From Paraglaciecola psychrophila 170 (GTDB lineage Bacteria; Pseudomonadota; Gammaproteobacteria; Enterobacterales; Alteromonadaceae): a DNA stretch of 64,000 bases. Below the pieces are notes generated by a model that saw only the letters and a list, made by a program, of their open reading frames with translations, was not told the DNA's origin and did no database searches. Every line of letters starts with the position of its first letter. The stretch's first letter is position 1. The translations under genes were made by a program, and so were the position numbers. Shown here piece after piece: positions 49,268-58,801 of this stretch. The stretch is from assembly GCF_000347635.1 (NCBI RefSeq), contig NC_020514.1, positions 372,001 through 436,000 on the forward strand, in the 5' to 3' direction.

Positions 49268-50143
49268 ATGAGAATATTATTGTTCTTGGGTACAAATATC
49301 GCCGTTATGGCGTTATTAGGATTAACATTTAGTCTGTTCGGGATCCAAGGGTTATTGGCTGATAACGGTGTGGACCTAAACCTTAACGCTTTGCTGATGT
49401 ATGCTGCAGTGATAGGTTTCAGTGGCGCGTTTATCTCTTTGTTTTTATCCAAGTTTTTGGCTAAGCGCAGTATGGAAGTACATATCATTGTAGATGCTGA
49501 AAATCAGACCGAACGCTGGTTAGTTGAGACCGTGCAAAAAATGGCTAAAACAGCAGGTATTTGGATGCCAGAAGTGGGCATTTTTTCTCATTCATCGCCC
49601 AATGCTTTTGCCACCGGTTGGAATAAAAATAATGCACTAGTTGCGGTGAGTACCGGGCTTTTGGATGCGATGCCCAAAAACGAAGTTGAAGCGGTGCTTG
49701 CCCACGAAGTCAGTCATGTGGCAAATGGTGACATGGTCACCATGACCCTTATTCAAGGTGTGGTGAATACGTTTGTGGTGTTTTTATCACGTATCATTGG
49801 CCATATTGTTGACCGTGTTGTATTTAAAGTGGAGCGTGGCCATGGACCCGCATTTTGGATTGTGTCTTTTATAGCTGAGATCCTACTTGGATTATTTGCC
49901 ACTGTGATTGTTATGTGGTTTTCACGATACCGAGAATTTAAAGCGGACGCCGGTGGCGCTAAATTAGCAGGCAATCATAACATGTTAGCCGCACTTCAAC
50001 GTTTGCAGAGTTTTAAAGGTGCGCCTAAGTTACCAGATGAAATGGCAGCATTTGCCATTAATGCAGGTAAGGTTCAGGCCATTTTTTCGAGCCATCCACC
50101 ATTAGAGCAACGCATTGCTGCATTGCAGAATTTAAGGCTTTAG
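49268..50143 (+). CDS. htpX: Membrane zinc metalloprotease HtpX
   Basis: 291 residues. Two N-terminal membrane helices (about 4-24 and 36-55), the zinc motif HEVSH (AVLAHEVSHVANGDM), two more membrane helices and the third ligand region SRYREFKADAGGAKLAG are present. It degrades misfolded membrane proteins together with FtsH, whose modulators HflKC are also in this window. A DyP peroxidase gene follows by 4 bases. Confidence 0.96.
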   Translation: MRILLFLGTNIAVMALLGLTFSLFGIQGLLADNGVDLNLNALLMYAAVIGFSGAFISLFLSKFLAKRSMEVHIIVDAENQTERWLVETVQKMAKTAGIWMPEVGIFSHSSPNAFATGWNKNNALVAVSTGLLDAMPKNEVEAVLAHEVSHVANGDMVTMTLIQGVVNTFVVFLSRIIGHIVDRVVFKVERGHGPAFWIVSFIAEILLGLFATVIVMWFSRYREFKADAGGAKLAGNHNMLAALQRLQSFKGAPKLPDEMAAFAINAGKVQAIFSSHPPLEQRIAALQNLRL

Positions 50144-50147
50144 CACT

Positions 50148-51071
50148 ATGACTCAGGCCCAAAAAGGTATCTGCGCCGAACCTAATTTACACGGCTTATT
50201 TTTGACTTTTACCGTGGTTGACGATGACCCTCAAGCTATGCGCGTGAAATTAGTGCGGATTTTAGAGTTATTGTCTTATTTCGATGATGAGTATTACGAA
50301 GCTATGGTGTCTGGTGTGCTCGCCATAGGCACTAATTATTGGTATGAGCTGTATCCCGATATTATCCCCAGAGAGCTCGCTCCCTTTCCAGATATACATT
50401 GCGAGGACCGCAATGCCCCTAATTCTCCCGGTGACTTATTTATTCTGATTAAGGCCGACCGTATTGATATTTGCCATGCTATTGGGGTTGAGATTATCCA
50501 ATTGTTAAAGCCTCATGTAGATTTATATGAGGAAGTAAGAGGATTTAGGTATTTAGATGGTAGAGACTTAACTGGTTTTGTTGACGGTGCTGAGAATCCC
50601 AGAGGCATGCAGAAATTTTCTGTCGCTATCGTGGGTGATGAAGACCCTGATTTTGCTGGCTCAAGCTATGTGCATATTCAACGTTATCAGCACAATATGC
50701 ACAAGTGGCAACTATTACCTATCCCTAAGCAGGAGCAGATTATAGGCCGAAAGAAAGCCGACAATGCTAAATTTGATAATGCAAATTTAGCCGCAGATTC
50801 CCATACTGCCCGGGTTCAACTTGCCAGCCAAGCTGGAAAAAACAGCACAATGCTCACACAGAATATGCCATATGGAGACATGTCCACTCAGGGCTTATAT
50901 TGTGTATCTTGTGCAAATAGCCCGCAACCTTTTACTAAGCTACTTAAAGCTAGGGTTGTGATTGATGAAGAAGGGAATTACGACAAGTTACTTGACTACA
51001 CTAAAGCCGAAACCGGTGGTGCTTTTTTCGCGCCATCTATAACCTTCTTAAAACAACAAGCTAAAGACTAA
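50148..51071 (+). CDS. DyP-type heme peroxidase (YfeX-like)
   Basis: 307 residues. Distal-side motif GFVDGAENP (GxxDG, catalytic Asp), the proximal heme His within YVHIQRYQHNMHKW, and the C-terminal GGAFFAPSITFLK segment are typical of the DyP family. There is no Tat or Sec signal, so it is cytoplasmic. The gene starts four bases after htpX and they are probably cotranscribed. The physiological substrate is unknown. Confidence 0.9.
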   Translation: MTQAQKGICAEPNLHGLFLTFTVVDDDPQAMRVKLVRILELLSYFDDEYYEAMVSGVLAIGTNYWYELYPDIIPRELAPFPDIHCEDRNAPNSPGDLFILIKADRIDICHAIGVEIIQLLKPHVDLYEEVRGFRYLDGRDLTGFVDGAENPRGMQKFSVAIVGDEDPDFAGSSYVHIQRYQHNMHKWQLLPIPKQEQIIGRKKADNAKFDNANLAADSHTARVQLASQAGKNSTMLTQNMPYGDMSTQGLYCVSCANSPQPFTKLLKARVVIDEEGNYDKLLDYTKAETGGAFFAPSITFLKQQAKD

Positions 51072-51086
51072 TTTGTACTCAGCGTT

Positions 51087-51480
51087 ATGAACCACTACTC
51101 CGGTAAATGTAGCTGTGGTGAAGTGGCTATTCAGTTCCCCAGTCCACAAAAGATAAGCAATTATAAATCAAGACGCTGTGACTGCGATTATTGTATGCAG
51201 CGAGGCATTAAATATTTATCTGATCCGCAAAGTCAGATCACTTTATATTTACAAGGGCCTTGCGCCATGAAAAACAAGGCTCTGAGCAAGCTACTTTTCT
51301 GCTGTGCCTAAATTGTCATAACGTTGTGGGTGTTTGTTATATTTACAAAAAATATGTGTCGGTAGCTTAAATTCAAGGCTTTTAGAACAATATGATCATT
51401 TGCAGGATACCGTTACCGTTTCACCAAAAAAATTGAGTAATGTCCAAAAGTTAGGCCGTTGGACTGATATGTGGTCATAG
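51087..51480 (+). pseudogene. GFA/CENP-V family protein (glutathione-dependent formaldehyde-activating-like), frameshifted
   Basis: The first frame reads MNHYSGKCSCGEVAIQFPSP with RRCDCDYCMQRG, holding the zinc-binding Cys motifs, and stops after 74 residues. The other frame restores KQGSEQATFLLCLNCHNVVG, which includes the second Cys pair. The break is in an A-run (51270-51274); one more A would join the frames. A second one-base loss near 51360 restores LNSRLLEQYDHLQDTVTVSP up to a stop at 51478. So at least two lesions exist. Confidence 0.75.
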
Positions 51481-51521
51481 GTTAATATTAATGTGGATTA
51501 GCTTTTGTTGTAGTGAATCTC

Positions 51522-52613
51522 TTACAACAATATCGAACCATCCCAATCTGCAGCGAGTTCAGTATTTTGTAGTTTGGCGCATTGGTCTAAGTGATGGATG
51601 GCGAGGGTGTCTTCAGGGTTAATCATAAGGGCCTGTTGGAAATGGGCCATAGCATCCTGCCATTGTTGTTGTTTTCTATAACCCAGGCCTTGTTTAATTA
51701 ATTCAGCGTTGGCTAATTTTAATTGTTTCACCTTTGGGTCTTGGTGATCGATAATTTCATACACTTCTATTGGTGATTTTCTGCCTTTGACTCTTATCCA
51801 ATCCAGTAAGCGGTATTCAAACAAACCTTTAGCATCTGCTTGCTCAAGAGTCTGTGCACTGATGACGATGTCGGTATTGTATTTTGGGGCAAGGGCTTCG
51901 AGTCTAAATGCGATGTTAACACTGTCACCTATTACTGTAGTGTCCATGCGGTCGTCTGAGCCTACAGTGCCGATAATCACTGGGCCAAAATGAATGCCAA
52001 TGCCAATATTTACTGGCGGATAATTACAATTTGAGCGATGTTGATTGTATAGATTAATGGCATGACGCAAATCGAGTGCAGCACGGATAGCGTCTTGAGC
52101 TTTGTCAGTATTGGTGCCAGTTGGTCTATCAAATAGCGCCATGACAGCGTCACCGATAAATTTGTCGATGAATCCATTGTTTTTATGAATTGGTTCGTTC
52201 ATACGTAAAAAGTATGAATTTAGAAAATTCATTAGTTCTTGTGGGGTCATTTGTTCAGATAAGCTAGTAAAGCCTCGAATGTCTGAAAATAAAATCGCCA
52301 ATTCATCTTCGTCAGCTCGGCCTAGTTCTAGAGTCTCTGAGCCATGTTTGGCAAAGTGATCAACAAACTGTTTAGGTACAAACTTACGAAAGGTTTGGTT
52401 TAAACGCATCGCCTCGTCGGCTTTGTCTTTATATTGCTTAAGTACCTCTTCGCTTTGTGACTGATACGCACATTGTTGGGCATTTTCGATGCTGGTGGAA
52501 GCACTGACCGTTAAACGCGCTGTTTTTCTAAGAAGCACTACTAACACTATTGTGTAGAGCGCAATAATCACTAATAAAAACAGCGGTAATGGTTGTAATA
52601 CTTGCTCAAGCAT
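51522..52613 (-). CDS. Membrane-anchored class III adenylate/guanylate cyclase with TPR tail
   Basis: 363 residues. One N-terminal membrane helix (about 10-29), a linker, then the cyclase catalytic domain. Metal-binding Asp residues are in LFSDIRGFTSLSEQM and KFIGDAVMALF. MDTTVIGDSVN carries the Asp usually selecting ATP, and NIAFRLEAL carries the transition-state Asn/Arg. A tail with TPR-like repeats (GLGYRKQQQWQDAMAHFQQA) follows. It probably makes cAMP. An unusual 17-bp palindrome lies 26 bases upstream of its start. Confidence 0.88.
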   Translation of the reverse strand: MLEQVLQPLPLFLLVIIALYTIVLVVLLRKTARLTVSASTSIENAQQCAYQSQSEEVLKQYKDKADEAMRLNQTFRKFVPKQFVDHFAKHGSETLELGRADEDELAILFSDIRGFTSLSEQMTPQELMNFLNSYFLRMNEPIHKNNGFIDKFIGDAVMALFDRPTGTNTDKAQDAIRAALDLRHAINLYNQHRSNCNYPPVNIGIGIHFGPVIIGTVGSDDRMDTTVIGDSVNIAFRLEALAPKYNTDIVISAQTLEQADAKGLFEYRLLDWIRVKGRKSPIEVYEIIDHQDPKVKQLKLANAELIKQGLGYRKQQQWQDAMAHFQQALMINPEDTLAIHHLDQCAKLQNTELAADWDGSILL

Positions 52614-52638
52614 TAGGTGTATTTTATCTCTTTGTAAC

Positions 52639-52677
52639 TTGATAATGATTTATAATATGTTTATAAATCATTATCAA
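52639..52677. promoter_or_regulatory. Perfect 17-bp inverted repeat upstream of the cyclase gene
   Basis: TTGATAATGATTTATAA (52639-52655), five bases, then TTATAAATCATTATCAA (52661-52677). Each arm holds GATAATGAT / ATCATTATC, the half-site unit of Fur boxes. It lies between the hemL stop and the cyclase start. It could be a Fur-like operator or a transcript hairpin; there is no T-run. Confidence 0.55.
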
Positions 52678-52688
52678 TTGCTCATTGC

Positions 52689-53984
52689 TTAACTGCAACG
52701 GGCTGCAACATTAGCCAATACTTTATCGGCAATAGTTAATGTTTGTTGCACAATTTCGTCGGTATGTGCTGCGGATACAAAACCACCTTCGTATGAAGCA
52801 GGAGCAAAGTACACGCCGTTTTCTAACATACCATGATAAAAGTGATTAAATTGTTCGATGTTGCAACTAGTGGCTTGTTGATAATTAATGACGCGTTCTG
52901 CGTCAGTAAAAAACAGCCCAAACATACTGCCTGCATAGTTAACTGACATTGGAATACCATGCTTGTTGGCTATTTTCTTAATTCCTTCTGCTAAGGTCTG
53001 AGTTGTTTTGGTTAGTTGCTCGTATAAGCCCTCTTTCTCAATTTCGCCTAAAGAAGCTAAACCAGCAGCCATTGCGACGGGGTTACCCGATAATGTACCT
53101 GCTTGATATACCGGTCCATCTGGAGAGATATGCCTCATGATTTCGGTTTTTCCACCAAATGCGCCTACTGGCATACCACCGCCGATTACTTTGCCTAAAC
53201 AAGTAAGATCGGGTTTGATATTGTATTTTTCTTGAGCACCACCTCTTGCTACACGAAAGCCAGTCATGACTTCATCAAAAATAAGTAAAGCACCGTATTG
53301 GTCACAAATATCTCTCAGTCCCTGCAAAAAACCATCAACAGGGGGAATACAGTTCATATTTCCAGCTACTGGCTCAACAATGATACAGGCGATATCGTCA
53401 GGATATTGCTCAAATGCTCGAGTTACAGAGTCGAGATTGTTAAAATCTGCAGTGAGGGTATGTTTAGCATAATCAGCCGGGATACCCGGTGAACTAGGTA
53501 CTCCAAAGGTTAATGCACCTGAGCCGGCTTTTACCAGTAATGCATCAGCATGGCCATGGTAACAACCTTCAAATTTTAGAATTTTATCGCGACTTGTAAA
53601 CCCGCGCGCTAAACGAATAGCGCTCATTGTCGCTTCTGTGCCTGAGTTCACCATCCGAAGTACTTCCATCGACGGAACTAACTCATTGACCTTTTCAGCC
53701 ATGAGCACCTCTGCTTCGGTCGGTGCGCCAAAACTTAAACCATTGGCTGCAGCATCAATCACGGCTTGACGAATAACAGGATGGTTATGGCCTAACACCA
53801 TAGGTCCCCAAGATTGCACATAATCGATATAACGTTTGCCGTCTACGTCAAAAATATAGGGACCATCAGCCTTGCTGATAAAAGGTGGGGTACCGCCCAC
53901 TGCCTTAAAGGCTCTAACTGGTGAATTAACGCCGCCGGGAATATGTTTTTTGGCACGAGCGAAAAGGCTTTTTGATTTTTGCAT
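52689..53984 (-). CDS. hemL: Glutamate-1-semialdehyde 2,1-aminomutase HemL
   Basis: 431 residues. The protein starts with [20 protein letters not shown], has [20 protein letters not shown] and [10 protein letters not shown], and the PLP-binding Lys is in [18 protein letters not shown]. It makes 5-aminolevulinate from glutamate-1-semialdehyde in the C5 heme pathway. It lies just upstream of the cyclase gene and downstream of pyrB on the same strand, but gaps suggest separate control. Confidence 0.97.
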   Translation of the reverse strand: MQKSKSLFARAKKHIPGGVNSPVRAFKAVGGTPPFISKADGPYIFDVDGKRYIDYVQSWGPMVLGHNHPVIRQAVIDAAANGLSFGAPTEAEVLMAEKVNELVPSMEVLRMVNSGTEATMSAIRLARGFTSRDKILKFEGCYHGHADALLVKAGSGALTFGVPSSPGIPADYAKHTLTADFNNLDSVTRAFEQYPDDIACIIVEPVAGNMNCIPPVDGFLQGLRDICDQYGALLIFDEVMTGFRVARGGAQEKYNIKPDLTCLGKVIGGGMPVGAFGGKTEIMRHISPDGPVYQAGTLSGNPVAMAAGLASLGEIEKEGLYEQLTKTTQTLAEGIKKIANKHGIPMSVNYAGSMFGLFFTDAERVINYQQATSCNIEQFNHFYHGMLENGVYFAPASYEGGFVSAAHTDEIVQQTLTIADKVLANVAARCS

Positions 53985-54030
53985 AATAAGACTTCTTTAA
54001 TTAAGTGAATTTATGTACTGATAATTGCTA

Positions 54031-55036
54031 TTAACTATTTACGTGCCAAAGCACTTCTCGATCAAACTGGGTGACAATATTTTCTACACCTAGAGTCATG
54101 GCAAACAATGCCATGCGGACTAATACACCATTATCAGTTTGGCGGAAAATAGCGAGATTAGGGTTAAGATTTAAATCGTTATCCAGTTCATTCGCTTCTG
54201 CTCGAGAATCACGGGGTAAGGGGTGCATGATAACCGTCTTCGACTGAAAATGTTTGGTGTAAATGTGTTGATTCAAACGAAACTTGCCTCTGTATAGATT
54301 GGCTTCTTCCTGAGATGGAAAACGTTCTTCTTGAATACGAGTTTGGTAACAAATATCGGCATCTACGATGCCTTCAAACTGATCCGTAATCTTGCATTGG
54401 TGACCTGCGTTTTCGATAGCATCTATTATTGAAGCCGGCATGGCTAACTCTTTAGGTGATATTAAAGTAAATCGAACATTGTTAAATAGACATAATAACT
54501 TAGATAATGAATGCACGGTTCTTCCGTATTTTAAAATCACCAATCATAGCGATGTGCATACCATCAATACTGGTTCCATGACTGAGCAATTCTTTTTGGA
54601 TAGTATACAAATCCAGTAATGCTTGAGTAGGGTGCTCATTAGCACCATCGCCACCGTTAATAACAGGTATGCGACTACCTTCTGCAAATTCTGCTACAGA
54701 GCCAGAATCGGGATGACGCATTGCTATGATGTCGGAGTAACCACTTAAAACTCGTGCGGTGTCATATAAAGACTCTCCCTTAGCTAAGGCTGAGTTACTT
54801 AGTCCTGTGGTTTCCCTTACTTCACCGCCTAACAAATTAAATGCAGTGCCAAAACTGACTCTGGTACGGGTACTCGGTTCAAAGAATAAGTTACCTAAAA
54901 TAGCGCCATCTAATACGGTTGTTCGTTTTTGCCGCTTCGCGTAGGGCAACATTTGATGAGCGACATTAAATACACTCTCAATCGCGTCGCGGTTAAATTG
55001 ATTGACCGAGAGGATATGATTACCTTTGAAATTCAT
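54031..55036 (-). pseudogene. pyrB: Aspartate carbamoyltransferase catalytic chain PyrB, single frameshift
   Basis: From 55036 the frame has the carbamoyl-phosphate site EPSTRTRVSF, then PDSGSVAEFAEG and GGDGANEHPTQALLDLYTI, and ends after MHIAMIGDFKIRKNRAFII. The second frame gives LKYGRTVHSLSKLL to the end, with TRIQEERFPSQEEA and VIMHPLPRDSRAEANE. The true path is IGDLKYGRTVHSLS, requiring one base fewer in the A-run at 54533-54536 (plus strand). All other residues look functional. PyrB catalyses the first committed pyrimidine step, so true loss would make the cell depend on salvage. No pyrI is seen next to it. Confidence 0.9.
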
Positions 55037-55084
55037 CTGCTGCGCAACTTATACAACCTTAATATACTCATTATTTTACCAAAG

Positions 55085-55261
55085 TTAGTCAGTACTCCCT
55101 AATACCAATGTCATAAATTTACTATTAGGGTCATATTTATAGTCTGCAAAGGGTTTACAAAACGTAAAACCATAGGTTTGATAAAGGCTTGTGAGCCAGT
55201 TTCTAAACTTAAGTGTTGTAGCTGGCGAGTTTTTGCTTGCAGAATAATGTGTTCAAGAGTC
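55085..55261 (-). pseudogene. C-terminal fragment of a GNAT acetyltransferase, truncated by IS256 copy 2
   Basis: Reading from the IS edge on the minus strand gives LETGSQAFYQTYGFTFCKPF followed by ADYKYDPNSKFMTLVL and a stop near 55085. This is the last third of a GNAT protein (LETG...YxxxGF..C.PF.dY..D..S.FM). The N-terminal part is not found on the other side of the insertions. Confidence 0.75.
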
Positions 55262-56277
55262 TGTAACAGATTCTGTGTAACTGCCATTATTTAAGATGTT
55301 TCTCGAGGCGGTCCCCGAACTCGATAATAAAGCGAACCATCGCCTGCCGCCAGTTATGAATTGGCATAGACCATTTTTTTGATGCTTCGGTGATGGCTAA
55401 GTACACCATTTTCTTAGCTGGATCGTCGCTTGGAAATATCTTTCGTTTCTTAAGTGCCTTGCAGATAACGCTGTTGAGAGACTCAATGGCGTTGGTCGTA
55501 TATATCGCTTTTCGGATGTCCGCAGGATAATTAAAGATAGTATTTAAGTTCTGCCAGTGTGTTCGCCATGACTTACTAATCTGCGGATATTGCTCGTCCC
55601 AGGTGTCGCTAAAACGCTCCAGTTCAAGTAAGGCTTCTTCCTCTGTACTTGAACGATACACACTCTTTAAATCAGTCGTCACAGCCTGTAGTCTTTCCAA
55701 AAAACGTATTTAAGTGAGTTACGCACCATGTGCACGATACACGGTTGCACATTGGTTTGTGGAAACACTGCATTAATCGCGTCAGGAAAGCCTTTGAGGC
55801 CATCTACGCAGGCAATTAGGATGTCTTCTACACCCCGATGTTGCAGCTCCGTCAGCACACTCAACCAGGACTTAGCGCCTTCGTTCTCGGCTACCCACAT
55901 GCCCATTAGCTCTTTGTGGCCTTCGATATTAATACCAAGCGCAAGGAAGATGGATTTATTGATAACACGCTTATTTTGGCGAATTTTCACCACAAGACAA
56001 TCGAGATAAATAATCGGATAAATGGGGTCGAGCGGTCGTGATTGCCATTCAACGACTTTGTCGATGACGGCGTTCGTCACTCTTGATATAAGCGTGGGTG
56101 AGATGTCTGCCCCGAACTATTCATCAAAGGCTTGTACGATTTCACGTGTGCTCATGCCTTGCGCATATAGCCAAAGGATTTTTTCATCCATGGACGTAAA
56201 TCGAGACTGATTCTTTTTGACCAATTTAGGCTCAAAAGAGCCATCACGATAACGTGGTGTGTCGAGGTCGAACTCAC
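55262..56277 (-). mobile_element. IS256-family insertion sequence, copy 2, 5' end lost
   Basis: Nearly identical to copy 1 (27083-28302) over about 1 kb. It starts with the same CTGTAACAGATTCTGTGTAA terminal repeat. It retains the 86 bases missing from copy 1, but stops abruptly at GAACTCAC, where an IS3-family element begins. The remaining part of the transposase gene and the other terminal repeat are absent. Confidence 0.85.
55287..56277 (-). pseudogene. IS256-family transposase copy 2, truncated and frameshifted
   Basis: The same TAG as in copy 1 lies at 56117-56119 (FDE*FGADIS). One T is missing at about 55686 relative to copy 1, splitting the frame inside VFWKDYKAVTTDLK. Unlike copy 1, the C-terminus is complete (SKKWSMPIHNWRQAMVRFII, ending RLEKHLK). 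The N-terminal third is gone. Confidence 0.85.
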
Positions 56278-57476
56278 TGTCTAATCTTCCCCCAATTTAT
56301 AGACACTTAGCTTGCCTGTGAATACATGATTTCTTATTCATCTGGAGACACATGTCCAAGATGGCTATGCAGTCGAGTTCGATTGTAAAACACTTCTATG
56401 TAATCAAACAAATCTGCTTTGGCTTCACTTCGGGTTGCGTACACTTTTCGCTTTACACGTTCAGTCTTAATAGAGTGAAAAAAGCTTTCTGCCACAGAGT
56501 TATCTAGACAATGTCCTCGTCTGCTCATACTCGGGATAAGATTATGCGCTTTCAGGAAATCTCGATAATCACCGCTTGCATATTGGCCTCCTTAACCACT
56601 ATGAACAATCACCTGTGTTGCTTTGGGTCGCCGTCATACTGCCATCAGTAGTGCTTTAATCACAATATCTGATGTCATAGTCGGGTGCATTGACCAACCA
56701 GCGCGAGAACAAGTCCAATACGATAGCCAGATATAACCAGCCCTCATAGGTTTTGATGCAAGTAATATCTCCAACCCAAGCCGTATCAGCTCGCACACCA
56801 CAAATTGCTGCTGTAAGTGGTTATCTGCTGCAATATGGGGCGTAGAAGACTTAAAGTAGCGCCGTTTATAACCAATATTAGCTCTGAGTTTGGCTTACTT
56901 CATCAACTTAGTCACACGATTTTCACCGCATGTTTCACCCGAACGGCGCAGCTCATGTGTGATGCGTGGACAGCCATACACACGCCACTTTGTACATAAC
57001 TGACTTTAATCTGTTCATGCAATCGTACATTGTCTTTTTTGTATTAGATTGAGGCTCTTTCAACCAGGCGTAAAAACCGCTGCGGTGAACATGTAGCACT
57101 TTGCACATGGTGTTAACACGATAAACATGGAGTCGTGATTTTATGAACGTGTACTTTTCTTTGACTCGATTGCAAAGTACACGGTGGCCTCCTTTAGGAT
57201 GTTACGCACTTCTGTGACGCACCTAAGCTCAGCTTTAAGCTTGTGGATTTCTTCTTGCTCTGCGGATTGACTAGCAGTTACTTACGCCTTATTCACCCAG
57301 TAATAGATTGACTTATCGGATATACCTATACGCTTGTAAACATCGGGTACGGAATAGCCTTTTTCAACCACTTGGCGAACGGCTTCTTGTTTAAATTCAT
57401 CGGGATATTTTTTATTCATAACACTTTTTACTTAGGTTTCTAAGTGAAAAGTGTCTACAGAGTTAGGGGAAGATCA
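56278..57476 (-). mobile_element. IS3-family insertion sequence relic (element B)
   Basis: Ends are TGTCTAATCTTCCCC on the left and, on the complement of the right end, TGATCTTCCCCTAACT. Both are followed inward by ...AGACACTT, so these are terminal repeats with TG/CA termini. No matching target duplication is seen, fitting insertion with deletion of the IS256 5' end. Confidence 0.85.
56334..57419 (-). pseudogene. IS3-family transposase of element B, multiply disrupted
   Basis: OrfA begins at 57419 with MNKKYPDEFKQEAVRQVVEK and a helix-turn-helix (VPDVYKRIGISDKSIYYWV), then hits TAA near 57282. OrfB is broken by several stops and shifts. Recognisable islands include DIVIKALLM and the C-terminal block SRRGHCLDNSVAESFFHSIK with the last catalytic Glu, ending at 56334. 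It differs from element A, so this is a second IS3-family lineage. Confidence 0.8.
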
Positions 57477-57886
57477 AAGTTCATAAAATTAAAGTTAATA
57501 ATTCATGACTTTATGGGGCCAAGCTTTATGTATATGGTGAATTTCTAGATTTTGATAAGAGCCTACCTCCAAATGGAAAAGTTGCACTTTTATCTGCTAC
57601 CTAGGTGACTTTTGTATTTTATAAATATTTCCTGTGGCATTTTTACTGAAGTGATAGATGCTTATTTAGTATTTGATAATACAAAGCAGCATATTTTTAG
57701 ATCTCATAAACGCTTGAGTTTAACTGAACAAAGAACAGCGTAATAAACTTATAACAATAACTTCAAAGAGAAAAAATACAGTTGACTATTTACACTCTGT
57801 TCAAAATTTATTCAGCTATATTTTACGCTTAAATAGGCATGATGATTATTTACTTAGAATAACCAAGTTAAGTATGGAGATTTAGA
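57477..57886. other. AT-rich region without a supported gene
   Basis: About 410 bases between IS3 element B and the small ORF. Short disrupted frames only. It probably contains the promoter of the small ORF. Confidence 0.4.
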
Positions 57887-58033
57887 ATGTTTGGTCAGAT
57901 ATTTATTTTTATTATTGGAGTTTTTGGTTTAATCGTAGGGCTTCAGACAGGTGATTGTTTTTTGGCCTTTTGTGGTTTAATAACTTCACTCTCTGGTATT
58001 CACCTTATTTACAAGGTAAAACATCTGGGATAA
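57887..58033 (+). CDS. 48-residue membrane peptide, unknown function
   Basis: ATG at 57887 with GGAGA suitably upstream. The peptide begins MFGQIFIFIIGVFGLIVGLQ, then TGDCFLAFCGLITSLSGIHL and ends KVKHLG. It has two hydrophobic segments joined by a short turn with Cys, a hairpin-like membrane protein. I recognise no family. It is followed directly by an attC-like sequence, a layout seen in integron cassettes. Confidence 0.55.
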   Translation: MFGQIFIFIIGVFGLIVGLQTGDCFLAFCGLITSLSGIHLIYKVKHLG

Positions 58034-58039
58034 ATCAAA

Positions 58040-58105
58040 CATACAAGTCGTTTAACGAATGCGCCAATAAACAACGTTCGTCCGCTAACGCGGCGTTAAT
58101 GTCCG
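58040..58105 (+). repeat. Possible attC-like recombination site remnant
   Basis: ACAAGTCGTTTAACG (58043-58057) includes GTTTAAC, which fits the attC R'' box RYYYAAC. The facing GTTAATG (58095) fits R' GTTRRRY only partly. TTAACG and CGTTAA form a perfect outer stem and CCGC/GCGG an inner hairpin. The similarity is suggestive only. Confidence 0.35.
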
Positions 58106-58306
58106 CCTTAGAGCTATAGCTCAATCATAAACCGAATATCCCCTATGTGTGCAATTTACTCATTCCCGCCCGTCAGGTTTAATTTTGGGTTATTGATCAG
58201 AATTGAGTGTTTCAGTGAAACCGCAATTTTCTTTTCTCGGTGGTCTCTGTGGTCAGAAGCTTTAATCTTTTGTTTATAGCTAGTGTCTATTTACTCGCTA
58301 ATGCTT
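58106..58306. repeat. Intergenic stretch with CACAGAG-type repeat
   Basis: Contains TCGGTGGTCTCTGTGGTC (about 58236-58253), the inverted counterpart of the motif near 26990. No gene is seen. Confidence 0.3.
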
Positions 58307-58681
58307 CTAAGCAAACATATGCGTCGGTAATGTTTTCTGAATACCTACCACAGTATCTTTCTTTAATTCTTTTTCGATTGGGTCGTCTTGCCCAGATATC
58401 CAGATTTTGAGTTCTGCGTCTAGATCAAAGTGTCCGGCCGTTTCGATTTTAAATTGGGTAATGGCACGGTAGGGAATAGAGTGATAATAAACCTTACGGC
58501 CAGTCATACCTTGTTTATCAATTAGGATAAGACGTTTGTTAGTGAATACATACATATCTCGTACAACCTTAAAAACCTCCTGTATACTTTCAGTTTCTCC
58601 GATAATTGGGGCCAATTCTTCTGCCACTTCAGTGATATCAATTTCAGATGCGTTGCCGAGTAATGCATCAAGCAATCCCAT
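58307..58681 (-). CDS. PH domain-containing protein (bPH_1 / DUF family)
   Basis: 124 residues. The block VFKVVRDMYVFTNKRLILID followed by KQGMTGRKVYYHSIPYRAIT and LKIWISGQDDPIEKEL is characteristic of bacterial pleckstrin-homology-like proteins, which form oligomeric rings. No membrane segment is seen. Function is unknown in this group. Confidence 0.85.
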   Translation of the reverse strand: MGLLDALLGNASEIDITEVAEELAPIIGETESIQEVFKVVRDMYVFTNKRLILIDKQGMTGRKVYYHSIPYRAITQFKIETAGHFDLDAELKIWISGQDDPIEKELKKDTVVGIQKTLPTHMFA

Positions 58682-58801
58682 TTCTATTCTTTCAAGTATT
58701 TAGTGTTAGTGAGAGAACAGCATAATTGTTGATGCGAAAATAGCAACTACAGGCTACCATCTTAATTCTTTTGATGCCCTAATGAAGGTGATGATAAATT
58801 C

